41,951 nt of DNA from Rariglobus sp. (GCA_029266495.1 JAQSWS010000025.1:1-41951); one strand, 5' to 3'; positions 25,513 through 34,598 are shown, numbered from the stretch's first letter. The notes: generated by a model not told the origin, from the sequence alone. Numbers and translations are program-made.

Positions 25513-28500
25513 ATCGCTTCAACCTCTCCGCGCTGGCGGTCAAGGAACGGGCGGTCACCCTGTTTCTCCTGATTGCGATCGCCGGCGCCGGCCTGCTCGC
25601 CTTCACCAAACTGGGGCGGGCCGAAGACCCGACGTTCGTGGTCAAGATCATGACCGTGACCGCCGTCTGGCCGGGAGCCACGGCCGCGGAAATGCAAAAC
25701 CAAGTGGCGGATCGCCTGGAGAAGCGGCTCCAGGAGCTGGAGCACTACGACCGGACCGAGACGACGTCCCGTCCCGGCTTAATGACGATGAAGGTCTATC
25801 TGAAGGACAACACGCCACCCCCCGACGTGCCCGAGGAGTTTTATCAGGTCCGCAAAAAGCTCGGGGACGAAGCGCGCTTCCTTCCACGCGGTGTGTTGGG
25901 ACCGATATTCAACGACGAATATTCAGACGTGTTTTTCTCCCTCTATGCACTCAAGGCCTCCGACCTTCCCCACCGGGACTTGGTGAAGGAAGCCGAACGC
26001 CTGCGGCAGCGGCTGACGGGCGTCGCCGGCGTGCAAAAAGTGAAAATTCTCGGCGAACAGGATCAAAAAATATTCGTAGAGATTTCGTATGAACGACTCG
26101 CCACCCTCGGCGTGGACGCGCAGTCCCTGTTCAGCGCCATCGGGCGGCACAACGATGTCACGCCGTCCGGTTTTGTCGAAACGGTGGGGCCGCGGGTTTT
26201 TCTACGAATCGATGGTGCGATCTCGGATGTAGAGTCGGTCAAATCGATCCCGCTTTCGGTGCCCGGAAGGATCCTGACCGTCGGAGACGTAGCCAAGGTC
26301 CACCAAGGATACGAAGATCCTCCCAGCTATATCATCCGCGAAGGTGGCCAACCCGCGTTGCTGCTGGGCGTGGTGATGCACAAGCGCTACAACGGCCTCA
26401 CGCTGGGCCGGGACCTGGCAGCCGAAGTCCAAAAACTTCAGGCGGAACTGCCGGTGGGTATTTCATTCGAGCAGATCGCCAACCAGGCGGCGGTGATCAA
26501 CGCCGCCATCAACGAATTCATGGTGAAGTTTTTCACCGCCCTTGGGGTGGTGATTCTCGTCAGTCTGCTGGCCCTCGGCTTTCGCGTCGGCATCGTGGTG
26601 GCCGCCGCCGTCCCACTGACACTCGGCGCCGTTTTTGTTGTCATGCTCATCACCGGCCGGGATTTCGACCGGATCACCTTGGGAGCGCTCATCATTTCAC
26701 TCGGCCTCCTGGTCGATGACGCGATCATCGCCATCGAAACGATGGTGGTTAAAATGGAGGAGGGCTGGGACCGCGTGAAAGCGGCAGGCTACGCGTGGAC
26801 TTCGACCGCGGCTCCGATGCTGACAGGAACTTTGGTGACCATTGTCGGCTTTCTGCCGGTCGGGTTTGCCCGCTCCACGGCCGGCGAATATGCCGGAAAC
26901 ATTTTCTGGATCGTCGCCTTCGCTTTGATCGTGTCCTGGTTTGTGGCGGTGATCTTCACGCCCTACATGGGTGTAAAGCTCCTTCCCCCGATTGCCCCGG
27001 TAGTGGGCGGCCATCATTCGATCTATGGCACGAAGAACTACGAGCGCTTTCGCCGGATCATCCGGCTTTGCGTGGATCGTAAGTGGATGACGATGACCAT
27101 TACAGTGAGCCTGTTCGCCCTCTCGGTATTTGGGATCAAGTTCGTGCAAAAACAGTTCTTTCCCAACTCCGATCGAGTGGAGTTGACGCTGGAAGTCTCA
27201 CTGCCGGCCGGGGGCGCCCTCTCGGCAACCGAGAAAACGGTGCAGCGCATCGAGCAAGCCCTCCTCGCATTGCCCGAAGCGAAACAGGTGACGAGCAACA
27301 TCGGGCAGGGTTCTCCCCGCTTCATCATGTCGCTCAATTCGGAATTACCGAATCCGGCCTTCGCTCAAGTGGTCATCCGCACCGAAAGCCCGGAACAACG
27401 CGATCTCCTCAAGAACAAGATTCGCAGACTGGTGGCGGACGGACGTTTTCCCGAGGCGCGCGTGCGTGTCACCCAATTCCTCTTCGGGCCCCCCGTGCCC
27501 TATCCCGTGCTCTTCCGGGTGATCGGAGACGACTTGGATGAAATCCGCCGGATCGCGACGGAGGTCAGGCAGGTCATGGAGAAAAACCAGCGGCTGAGAG
27601 ACGTGCACCTGGACTGGGGCGAGAAAACGCCCGTGATGCATCTGGCCCTCGATGAGGAACGCCTGCATCTGCTCGGACTTACGCCTCAAGACGCCGCCTT
27701 GCAGTTGCAGGCCTTGCTCCAAGGAACCACCGTCTCGCAGGTTCGAAGTGGAGATCGCACGGTCGACGTCCAGGTTCGCGCTCCTGCGATCGAGCGCAAC
27801 AGCCTCGACGAACTGGGTGACCTGATCGTGCGCAACGATCAAGGGCAGTCGATTCCCCTGCGCCAGATTGCCCGGATCGAGACGCGGATGGAAGACGCCG
27901 TGCTGAAACGTTATGACCGCGATCTCTATATCGCGGTTCAAGGTGACGTGATCGACGGCGTGCAACCACCGGATGTCACGGCCGAAGTGCTGCCACAGCT
28001 CGCGAGCATCAAGGCGGGTCTTCCTGATGGTTACAGGATCGATACCGGCGGGTCGGTCGAGGAGAGTGCCAAAGCCAACCAAGCCCTGGCGCTGCTTTTC
28101 CCGGTCATGATTATTTCGATGCTGGCGCTGATTATGTTCCAGGTTCGTTCCTTTTCGGCCATGTTGATGGTCTTTGCGACCGGTCCGCTTGGACTGGTGG
28201 GGGCGGTTCCGACGCTGATCATTTTCAACCAGCCGTTCGGATTCAATGCGATCCTCGGGTTGATCGCGCTATCTGGTATCCTGATTAGGAATACACTTAT
28301 CCTCATCGACCAGATTCAGCACGACAAGGCGGCCGGTCTGTCCGACTACGACGCGGTCGTCGAATCCACGGTGCGGCGCGCCCGCCCGGTCGTGCTGACC
28401 GCGCTCGCCGCGATGCTGGCCTTCATTCCCCTCACCCACTCGTCGTTCTGGGGAGCCCTGGCCTACGTCCTGATCGGCGGAGTCGGAGCGGGAACCGTGC

Positions 28501-28586
28501 TCACACTCCTGTTTCTTCCGGCGCTCTACGCCATCTGGTTCAAGGTGAAAAAAAACCAGCCGTTAACGGTTCACGCGACTCAGTGA
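25509..28586 (+). CDS. RND efflux transporter, inner-membrane pump (AcrB-like)
   Basis: 1025 residues, normal for HAE-type RND pumps. TM1 follows the short N-terminus (AVTLFLLIAIAGAGLLAF). TM4 carries GLLVDDAIIAIE with Asp403-Asp404 of the proton relay. Further transmembrane blocks, GTLVTIVGFLPVGFA and LIMFQVRSFSAMLMVFATGPLGLVGAVPTL, and ALSGILIRNTLILIDQI in the second half, repeat the pattern. Two large periplasmic loops carry porter and docking segments. It exports hydrophobic compounds by proton exchange, and the substrate is unknown. Regulation is probably by the MarR protein. It is convergent with, and overlaps by 7 bp, the azoreductase gene. Confidence 0.95.
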   Translation: MNRFNLSALAVKERAVTLFLLIAIAGAGLLAFTKLGRAEDPTFVVKIMTVTAVWPGATAAEMQNQVADRLEKRLQELEHYDRTETTSRPGLMTMKVYLKDNTPPPDVPEEFYQVRKKLGDEARFLPRGVLGPIFNDEYSDVFFSLYALKASDLPHRDLVKEAERLRQRLTGVAGVQKVKILGEQDQKIFVEISYERLATLGVDAQSLFSAIGRHNDVTPSGFVETVGPRVFLRIDGAISDVESVKSIPLSVPGRILTVGDVAKVHQGYEDPPSYIIREGGQPALLLGVVMHKRYNGLTLGRDLAAEVQKLQAELPVGISFEQIANQAAVINAAINEFMVKFFTALGVVILVSLLALGFRVGIVVAAAVPLTLGAVFVVMLITGRDFDRITLGALIISLGLLVDDAIIAIETMVVKMEEGWDRVKAAGYAWTSTAAPMLTGTLVTIVGFLPVGFARSTAGEYAGNIFWIVAFALIVSWFVAVIFTPYMGVKLLPPIAPVVGGHHSIYGTKNYERFRRIIRLCVDRKWMTMTITVSLFALSVFGIKFVQKQFFPNSDRVELTLEVSLPAGGALSATEKTVQRIEQALLALPEAKQVTSNIGQGSPRFIMSLNSELPNPAFAQVVIRTESPEQRDLLKNKIRRLVADGRFPEARVRVTQFLFGPPVPYPVLFRVIGDDLDEIRRIATEVRQVMEKNQRLRDVHLDWGEKTPVMHLALDEERLHLLGLTPQDAALQLQALLQGTTVSQVRSGDRTVDVQVRAPAIERNSLDELGDLIVRNDQGQSIPLRQIARIETRMEDAVLKRYDRDLYIAVQGDVIDGVQPPDVTAEVLPQLASIKAGLPDGYRIDTGGSVEESAKANQALALLFPVMIISMLALIMFQVRSFSAMLMVFATGPLGLVGAVPTLIIFNQPFGFNAILGLIALSGILIRNTLILIDQIQHDKAAGLSDYDAVVESTVRRARPVVLTALAAMLAFIPLTHSSFWGALAYVLIGGVGAGTVLTLLFLPALYAIWFKVKKNQPLTVHATQ

Positions 28587-29269
28587 GCTGAGGGAGCCGT
28601 TTCCATCGCGACCCTCCCCCGCTGGCCTGGACTGACATGCCGAATGCTGGACCGCATCAGGTCCTCTGCGACGGCAAGCTCGGGCCAGTCGTCGCTCTGC
28701 TTCGCGGCGGCCTCTTCGACCTGCACAAAGGTCGTCTCGGTCAGGCCCAGAAATCCGAGCATGTGGCCCAAGTGCGGCACCAAAAAATTAAGCCCCGCAT
28801 GCTCTCCGCCCGGCAGAAAAGCGCCGTTGCCGGCAGAGACGACCACGACCACGGGCTTGGGCGCGAGTAGCGGCCGGTAGCTCTCTCCCTCCGCGGAGGT
28901 CACAATCTCAAACGTGCGCCCGACGCGGACGATCTGCTCGATCCAGGATTTGAGCACCGCGGGCATGCCGAAATTGTAGAGAGGCGTGCCTATCACGATG
29001 ACGTCGGCAGCCTCGATCTCGGCGATCAGCGTTTCACTCAGCGAAAGACTGGCGTGCTGCCCAGCCGTGCGCGCTTCGGCCGGCGTGTAGGCCGCGGCGA
29101 TCCAGGCCTCGTCGATCGCGGCAGGCGGCTCGAGCCCGATGTCGCGGCTGACAATGCAACCCTCAGGGTGGGCGCCCTGCCAGGCGGAGGCGAGCCGCGC
29201 GGCGAGTTGACGGGTGACCGAACGCGTGACGCGTGCGCTGGCATTGACGACAAGCAGGTTGGTTTTCAT
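28580..29269 (-). CDS. azoR: FMN-dependent NADH-azoreductase-like flavoprotein
   Basis: 229 residues with a flavodoxin-like fold: NLLVVNASARVTRSVTRQLAARL (phosphate-binding start), DVIVIGTPLYNFGMPAVLKSWIEQIVRVGRTF (flavin site and helix), and VVVVVSAGNGAF. AzoR-family proteins reduce quinones and azo dyes with NADH and FMN. The C-terminus is about 25 residues longer than in E. coli AzoR. A 17-bp palindrome sits 47-63 bp upstream of the start, and the HxlR regulator gene lies upstream on the same strand. HxlR proteins often sense quinones or aldehydes and control such enzymes. The symbol is used by family similarity only. Confidence 0.85.
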   Translation of the reverse strand: MKTNLLVVNASARVTRSVTRQLAARLASAWQGAHPEGCIVSRDIGLEPPAAIDEAWIAAAYTPAEARTAGQHASLSLSETLIAEIEAADVIVIGTPLYNFGMPAVLKSWIEQIVRVGRTFEIVTSAEGESYRPLLAPKPVVVVVSAGNGAFLPGGEHAGLNFLVPHLGHMLGFLGLTETTFVQVEEAAAKQSDDWPELAVAEDLMRSSIRHVSPGQRGRVAMETAPSAH

Positions 29270-29315
29270 CGCAGCCAGGATAACGTGAATGTCGTCCGCA
29301 TGCTTCGTCCCAAGA

Positions 29316-29332
29316 TTGTGAGCCGCTCACAA
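29316..29332. promoter_or_regulatory. 17-bp palindromic operator before the azoreductase gene
   Basis: TTGTGAGC-C-GCTCACAA is a perfect palindrome around one central base, and a further half-site ATTGTGAGC follows at 29334-29342. It is in the 120-bp gap between the HxlR-type gene and azoR-like start. It is very close to the E. coli lac operator, but the likely binder is the local HxlR protein. Confidence 0.6.
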
Positions 29333-29389
29333 AATTGTGAGCACCGCGTCCGCAAGTCCGCCGGCCCGCCGTTCTGACTCCGCTCAGAC

Positions 29390-29758
29390 TCAGGTCTGCC
29401 GATTCAGATAATCACGTCCCCAGATCTCGAGCTGATCCATCAGGCCCGAAAGACCGAGACCATGCTCACTCAGCTGGTATTCCACCCGGGCCGGCACCTC
29501 CGGATAAACCGTGCGGATCACGACACCGTCCGCCTCCAGCTGGCGGAGCTGCACGGTGAGCGCCTGGGCGGTCACGCCGGCGAGCTGGGATTGGATGTCG
29601 CCAAAACGCGCCGGCCCCGTGCTGAGGACGAACAAGATCGAAGGTTTCCACCGCCCGCGGATGACATCGAGCGCGGCCCGCACCGGACATACGCGCCGGA
29701 GGGGATCGATAGGCTGGGCGTAGTTGGAAAGTTTTTTCACGATGCGCGTGAACAGCAT
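29390..29758 (-). CDS. HxlR-family transcriptional regulator
   Basis: 122 residues. The HxlR winged helix is unmistakable: CPVRAALDVIRGRWKPSILFVLSTGPARFGDIQSQLAGVTAQALTVQLRQLEADGVV. The conserved Cys24 at the start of the DNA-binding domain is the redox/electrophile sensor in relatives such as YodB and HypR. The C-terminal dimerisation helix ends in DQLEIWGRDYL. It probably controls the azoreductase gene downstream through the palindrome at 29316. A short palindrome GCCTCC-GG-GGAGGC lies just upstream of its start (29765-29778). Confidence 0.93.
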   Translation of the reverse strand: MLFTRIVKKLSNYAQPIDPLRRVCPVRAALDVIRGRWKPSILFVLSTGPARFGDIQSQLAGVTAQALTVQLRQLEADGVVIRTVYPEVPARVEYQLSEHGLGLSGLMDQLEIWGRDYLNRQT

Positions 29759-29838
29759 ACGCGCGCCTCCGGGGAGGCAAACAAACGTCGCAATCTCTTA
29801 AGACCTCCCCGTGCGCCTGTTCCTGCGCCCCGACTCCG

Positions 29839-30648
29839 TCAGAGATTGAGGCCGAGCAGCCAGTCGCGCATGGCGACGTTGACTTGCCAGGCATCGGCTA
29901 CCGGTTGGCGGGAGAAGGGCAGGACGGGCATGTAATCGGGAGGACCGGCTTCGGGTGTGATGGTGAACCACTCACGGCCTTCGGACCGATGGCGATTGAT
30001 GATGGGACGCCACAACTCCAGATAACGCTCCCGAAGCGACGCCCACTCCGGCGCAAACGGATGCCCCACTTGCGGCCCTTGCTGAAAGCCGATGCGGGCA
30101 TGCAGGTGGTCGCTGTGCGCCTGGGCGTGCGCTAGATTGGCGGACTGATTCTCCAGGGTGGATTCATGCACACACATCCAGTGGGAAAAATCGGCGGTCA
30201 GTCGCAGCTCCGGCAGGGCCTTCAGCAAGCGGACGGTTTCGGGACCGGAAAAGGTGGGGCGTCCGCGATGGGTTTCCACACACACGGGAATGCCCGCCGC
30301 GCGCGCGCGCGCCTGACTTTCTTCGATCAGCGCCACGTTGTCGGAAAAATCGAAAACATCACTGCCCAGGTGTGCATTGATCAGCCGGGGCCCGACCTCA
30401 AAGGCAAAATCCAGCTGTCGGGCCAGCGACTCCCGGTGCGCCGCAGGCGTGTCTCCGCTGGAGATCACCTGGGGTATGCAGAACAGCCCGCGATCGGAAT
30501 GGGCGTTGCGGATGAGCGCGGCGGTTTCCGGCTCCCCGGCGAGGTAAAGCTCCGAACCGTCGAAGCGGTCCGCGACTACGCGATCGAGAAAAGCGTCGAG
30601 CGACAGATGAGGGACTTCCCACTTGGATTTGGCAAAAAGCAGTTTCAT
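29839..30648 (-). CDS. Sugar phosphate isomerase/epimerase (xylose isomerase-like TIM barrel)
   Basis: 269 residues from ATG at 30648; the longer frame to 30693 adds 15 unlike residues. It has the AP-endonuclease-2/xylose-isomerase-like barrel: MKLLFAKSKWEVPHLSLDAFLDRV, GPRLINAHLGSD, GIPVCVETHRG (strand with metal-ligand Glu), LRLTADFSHW (Asp), and ARIGFQQGPQ. Metal ligands Glu, Asp and His are visible at the usual strand ends. Such proteins isomerise or epimerise sugars and inositols. It follows the P450 gene by 46 bp on the same strand. Together the two form an unusual small operon divergent from an AraC regulator. Confidence 0.85.
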   Translation of the reverse strand: MKLLFAKSKWEVPHLSLDAFLDRVVADRFDGSELYLAGEPETAALIRNAHSDRGLFCIPQVISSGDTPAAHRESLARQLDFAFEVGPRLINAHLGSDVFDFSDNVALIEESQARARAAGIPVCVETHRGRPTFSGPETVRLLKALPELRLTADFSHWMCVHESTLENQSANLAHAQAHSDHLHARIGFQQGPQVGHPFAPEWASLRERYLELWRPIINRHRSEGREWFTITPEAGPPDYMPVLPFSRQPVADAWQVNVAMRDWLLGLNL

Positions 30649-30694
30649 GGCAGGGCAGGTCCGAGGCGAAGAGGTCCGGGGAATAATGTCCACC

Positions 30695-31855
30695 TCAACG
30701 ACTATAAAACCTCACCTGAAGACGGTCGGCGGCGACGCGGCGCGTATAGCCGGGCTCGTCCTCGGTTTTCCACGTGTGTTCGAGAATCTCGATTCTGGCC
30801 ACTTGGCCGCAGAGCACGTCAAGCAGCGTGCGCACGACAAGACGGGCGTGAGCCGCACCGAGGCAAAGGTGCGGACCGAAACCGAAAGCCACGTGCGGGT
30901 TGGGCCGCCGGTCGAGTTTCACCTCGTCCGGTGACTCGAACACCGTCGCATCGAAATTGGCCGACGAGAAGCACAGCGAAACAAACTCCCCCGCCGCAAC
31001 CTTCACGCCGTGCACCTCGGTGTCGCGCGTGCATTTGCGTGACAGGTGGGTGACCGGTGAAAGCGCGCGGAAAAACTCTTCGCTGGCTCCCACCACGCGT
31101 TTTCGATCCGCTCGCAGATAGTCGAAATCGGCAGGCCGGTGCGCGAGGTGGGCGATGATTCCCGTGATGGAGTTGATGATCGTGTCGCGACCGCCGGCGA
31201 AAACGATGCTGCAGTAGCCGAGCATTTCCTGGCGGGTGAGCGGCCGTCCGTTGATCCTCGCCTGGGTGAGCGCGCTGAAAAAATCCGCACCGGGGCTGGC
31301 CTGCGCGCGGTCAAGCAACGCATTCGTGTAAGCTTCGAGCGCCGCCCCCTTGCTGGTGCCATTGCCCTCGCGAAAAACATGAGTGCCCCACCCGATCCAG
31401 ATTTTTGCCTCGGCATCGGGCACATCGAGGAGGATCGCCAGCGCACGCGACTGCAACGGAATCGCCAGGTCCCGCACGGCCTCGAACGAATCGCGCTCGC
31501 GCATGGCAGCCACCAACTCGCCGACCAGCGACTCCATGCGGACGATGACTTCAGGGAGCTTTGCGCGATTGAAAAAAGGCTCCACCACGGCCCGGTAGTC
31601 TTGTTGCTCCGGCGGATCGACCTCGAGGGGCAGCTGGCGCACCGTGCGAACGTCCTCCTCGGTCGGAATAGGCACCTTGAACGGTGCATCCGAACTGAAG
31701 GTCTCCCAATCCCGGGCCGCCTTGCGAAGGTCTTCATGGCGCAAAACCATCGGAATGTCCCTGCCCTGAAAATTGTTCACGAGCACACCGTCGCGTTCAC
31801 GCGGCTCGCGAAAAGGGTCGGTCGGATTGTTGGGATTATGAAACGGACAGGGCAT
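30695..31855 (-). CDS. Cytochrome P450
   Basis: 386 residues, soluble bacterial type. The I-helix reads FAGGRDTI with Asp224-Thr225, K-helix ExxR is EEFFR near 254-258, and the heme loop is FGFGPHLCLGAAHAR with Cys331 as the thiolate ligand. MPCPFHNP at the N-terminus precedes the usual first helix. It needs ferredoxin and a reductase, and neither is in the window. It is the promoter-proximal gene of the P450-isomerase pair, divergent from a cupin AraC regulator. A role in oxidising a sugar or its methyl ether, as known for the O-demethylating CYP236 of algal-sugar degraders, is a hypothesis from context. Confidence 0.93.
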   Translation of the reverse strand: MPCPFHNPNNPTDPFREPRERDGVLVNNFQGRDIPMVLRHEDLRKAARDWETFSSDAPFKVPIPTEEDVRTVRQLPLEVDPPEQQDYRAVVEPFFNRAKLPEVIVRMESLVGELVAAMRERDSFEAVRDLAIPLQSRALAILLDVPDAEAKIWIGWGTHVFREGNGTSKGAALEAYTNALLDRAQASPGADFFSALTQARINGRPLTRQEMLGYCSIVFAGGRDTIINSITGIIAHLAHRPADFDYLRADRKRVVGASEEFFRALSPVTHLSRKCTRDTEVHGVKVAAGEFVSLCFSSANFDATVFESPDEVKLDRRPNPHVAFGFGPHLCLGAAHARLVVRTLLDVLCGQVARIEILEHTWKTEDEPGYTRRVAADRLQVRFYSR

Positions 31856-31962
31856 GGCGGAATGGGGTTGCGAGGTTAGAGAAAGGAGCGCGCGACGCGC
31901 TGATTACGCCCGTAATTTACCCGAAACAGGCTCCGCCCCCCACGAGCCCGTTAACAAAAACC

Positions 31963-32001
31963 AATGATCTATTGCATAATTTCTAATAGAAATGGTCTAT
32001 T
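31963..32001. promoter_or_regulatory. Direct repeat in the P450/AraC divergent promoter region
   Basis: AATGATCTATT (31963-31973) and AATGGTCTATT (31991-32001) repeat with a 28-bp offset in an AT-rich stretch of an otherwise GC-rich window. The second copy is 17 bp before the AraC-type start. Paired direct repeats near a divergent AraC gene are typical half-sites of these activators. The rest of the 162-bp gap holds nothing obvious. Confidence 0.5.
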
Positions 32002-32017
32002 TTTGTGAATTTATACG

Positions 32018-32941
32018 ATGAAACGGATCGTCCAGCCCCTGCTCGAAGATATTCCGTTGCCCGGCACCAGCTCCGTGGCGGTGCGCGAGTTCAACCTGCC
32101 GGCCTTTACCCTCCCCTGGCATCGGCATCCCGAGGTGGAGCTGACCTGGATCATGGAGGGCGAAGGTTTGCGTCATGTGGGCGACAACGTGGAGCCTTTT
32201 TGCGCGGGTGATTTTTGTCTGATCGGCGCGAACCTTCCTCACTGCTGGCTCTCGACCAGACCACCGAAATCCGGCATGCGAGCGCGCAGCCTGGTGGTGC
32301 AGTTTGATCCCGCTCGTTTCGGTGCGCCTTTCTGGGCGCTCCCCGAATGCACCCGGATCGCGCGCCTGCTCGAGCGCGCGGCCCAAGGACTGTGCTTCAG
32401 CAAAAGCTTGGGAGAGCGTCTCGCGGCAACCTGGGCATCAGCCACCACGCCGATCCTGCGGATGACGGCCTTGCTGGCCCTCCTTGGCGAACTCTCGGAG
32501 ACTCCGGAGGAGCGGCTTCTTTCGCTGGCGGCCTGGACACAGACGGATCGTGCGGAGAGCGATCCCAAGTTGCGCCGCGTGCTCGCCTATCTCGGCGAAA
32601 ACATGGGCGAGACAATCTCCCAGGCGGCGGTCGCCCGTCTTGTGCATATGAGTCCGGCGGCATTCAGCCGGTTTTTCAGGCGGGCAATGGGCAAGACGTT
32701 CCAGTCCTACCTCACCGGTCTGAGGTTGGGCGTCGCGTGTCGTCAACTGCTGGAGACCGACCGAAGGGTGAGCGAAATCGCCTATGCGGTTGGCTTCGGT
32801 AATCTCTCGAATTTCAACCGCGCCTTCCGGCAGAGCCGGGGCGTTTCTCCTCGTGAATTCCGCCTGAAATCATGGGAGGCGACGTCCCCGAAGCCGACTA
32901 ATCACAATATTGAGAAGCCGAGTCTCGATAAACGAACGTGA
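32018..32941 (+). CDS. AraC-family transcriptional regulator (cupin sensor)
   Basis: 307 residues. The cupin segment (about 25-77) has LPWHRHPEVELTWIMEG and AGDFCLIGANLPHCW. The C-terminal AraC domain (about 190-290) has ISQAAVARLVHMSPAAFSRFF and VSEIAYAVGFGNLSNFNRAFRQSRGVSPREFR. It is divergent from the P450-isomerase operon and so its likely activator; direct repeats just before its start could be its sites. A palindrome GAACG-TGAT-CGTTC overlaps the stop codon, but the convergent GH20 gene ends only 44 bp away. Confidence 0.94.
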   Translation: MKRIVQPLLEDIPLPGTSSVAVREFNLPAFTLPWHRHPEVELTWIMEGEGLRHVGDNVEPFCAGDFCLIGANLPHCWLSTRPPKSGMRARSLVVQFDPARFGAPFWALPECTRIARLLERAAQGLCFSKSLGERLAATWASATTPILRMTALLALLGELSETPEERLLSLAAWTQTDRAESDPKLRRVLAYLGENMGETISQAAVARLVHMSPAAFSRFFRRAMGKTFQSYLTGLRLGVACRQLLETDRRVSEIAYAVGFGNLSNFNRAFRQSRGVSPREFRLKSWEATSPKPTNHNIEKPSLDKRT

Positions 32942-32984
32942 TCGTTCCCTTCATCGTCTTGCGGCCGGCGTGGCATGACAGGGC

Positions 32985-34598
32985 TCAGGTCTTCGGCTGG
33001 CGCGGACGATACGCAACGCCGAGGCGGTCGAGGCGCGTGAGATGTCCTCCGAGGCGTTCGTCAAAGGCATCCCACGCCTCTCTCGCGTCACCCGTCCACA
33101 AAACTTGCGCCAGCGCGCACGCGCGCGGGTAAGTCATGTAGTCGAGGTGGCGTCGTGTTGGGATGTATTCCGCCCACAGTTGTGCCTGGGCACCCAGCAC
33201 ACCTTCGCGCAGTTCCGCCGGATAGTCTGTCAGCGGCCGCCAGCCGTAGACCTTTTCAACGGGAAGGCCGCCGCCAATCGCGAGCGGTTCAAAATCAATC
33301 CCCGCGCCGGTCTCTTGATAGGCGTCAAAATAGGTTTGCGAGTGGTTGGCCAACACCAGCGGGTTGCCTGCGCGCAATGCCTTCACGTCGAGGTGGTGCT
33401 GGTTTATGGTGGAATCCCGCCACAGCATCACGGCCGTGTCCACCGGCGGCTGTCCGTGTTCGATGATCTCGTCCCAACCGATCATGGCGCGGCCGCGGGC
33501 GCGCGTCAGCTCGTGCAGCCGCGCGGTGAAGTAGTCCTGCACATCGTGGTCGGAGGCCAGTCCGAGTTCGCGTTTCTGCTCTTGAATACGGGGCGAGGCC
33601 GCCCATTCGCCGACCTTGGCCTCGTCTCCGCCAAAGTGGAGGTAGTGAAACGGGAAAAGGTCGGCGAGCGTGGCGACCACTTTCTCAAGAAAAACAAAGG
33701 TGGCCGGCTCCAGGTTCAGCGTGTTGTCGCTGATTCCCCAGCCTTCCCGCACACCCGGACGGCCCCCGGTGTTACCAAATTCCGGATACGCCGTGACCAG
33801 CGCCTGCACGTGGCCCGGGACGTCGACCTCCGGCAGGATGTGCACCCCGCGCATGGCGGCATAGGCCACGACCTCGCGAATCTCGTCCGCCGTATAGGCT
33901 CCGCCATGGGGAATCCCGTCGGTCGGATTTTTCGAGCTGGTGGAATTGTGTCCGATCATCGTGGCGTCACGCCAGGCGGCGACCTCCATGAGCCGCGGAT
34001 AACCCTCGACGGGCAGGCGCCAGCCCTGGTCGTCGGTCAGGTGCCAGTGGAAGAGGTTGAACTTGTGATAGGCGGCGAGATCAATGAACCGCTTCACGTC
34101 GGCGACATCGCGGAAATGCCGGCTCACGTCGAGGTGCAGGCCGCGCCAGCCCAACGCAGGCGCGTCGTCGACGACCATGCCGGCGACGAAGAGCCGGGCG
34201 CGCTGGCCGGAAAGGAGCTGGCGCAGCGACTGGATGCCGCGGGCGACCCCGTCGGGCGAAGCGGCCTCAAGGAGAATTTGTTCCGGGGTGACCGTGAGCC
34301 GGTAGGCTTCGTCGGCGAAACCGGCCGCCTTCAACTTTGCCGCCAGCGGACGAGGCGGCAGCGTGAGCGCGAGGTGAATGTCACCGCCGTCGGCCAGGGT
34401 GGTTTCGGTCGCGAAGTGATTTTCTTCCGACAGGTAACCGGCGAGCAGGGCCGCTTGGGCGGCGAGTTTGTCGCCGGGCGCGGAGGAAATGCGCAGGCGC
34501 ATGCCAGGTGAAGCGTGGCCGCGGTGCCGCCGCGTCCATTCACCTCCGGTGAGGACCAGGCGGGTGGGTTGGGGAAGAATAAGCGGCGGAGTGTTCAT
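32985..34598 (-). CDS. Family 20 beta-N-acetylhexosaminidase
   Basis: 537 residues from ATG at 34598; an earlier in-frame ATG at 34631 gives an Arg-rich leader (IAQRRCREPQ) and is unlikely. Domains: a GH20 N-terminal domain (about 1-130), then the barrel with LHLDVSRHFRDVADVKRFIDLAAYHKFNLFHWHLTDDQGWRLPVEGYP. The catalytic pair Asp325-Glu326 lies in HFGGDEAKVG, and substrate-binding GWDEIIEHG is further on. The enzyme removes terminal GlcNAc or GalNAc by substrate-assisted catalysis. No signal peptide is evident, so it may act in the cytoplasm on transported disaccharides. It is divergent from the AraC-type gene at 34700. Confidence 0.95.
   Translation of the reverse strand: MNTPPLILPQPTRLVLTGGEWTRRHRGHASPGMRLRISSAPGDKLAAQAALLAGYLSEENHFATETTLADGGDIHLALTLPPRPLAAKLKAAGFADEAYRLTVTPEQILLEAASPDGVARGIQSLRQLLSGQRARLFVAGMVVDDAPALGWRGLHLDVSRHFRDVADVKRFIDLAAYHKFNLFHWHLTDDQGWRLPVEGYPRLMEVAAWRDATMIGHNSTSSKNPTDGIPHGGAYTADEIREVVAYAAMRGVHILPEVDVPGHVQALVTAYPEFGNTGGRPGVREGWGISDNTLNLEPATFVFLEKVVATLADLFPFHYLHFGGDEAKVGEWAASPRIQEQKRELGLASDHDVQDYFTARLHELTRARGRAMIGWDEIIEHGQPPVDTAVMLWRDSTINQHHLDVKALRAGNPLVLANHSQTYFDAYQETGAGIDFEPLAIGGGLPVEKVYGWRPLTDYPAELREGVLGAQAQLWAEYIPTRRHLDYMTYPRACALAQVLWTGDAREAWDAFDERLGGHLTRLDRLGVAYRPRQPKT

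Noticed and set aside
29316-29332. A true lac repressor site
   Set aside because: No lac gene or suitable LacI protein is adjacent; the HxlR-type gene is the better candidate, so resemblance is treated as convergent or chance.
33042-34511. Long plus-strand frame opposite the GH20 gene
   Set aside because: Antisense shadow; GH20 catalytic motifs are on the minus strand.
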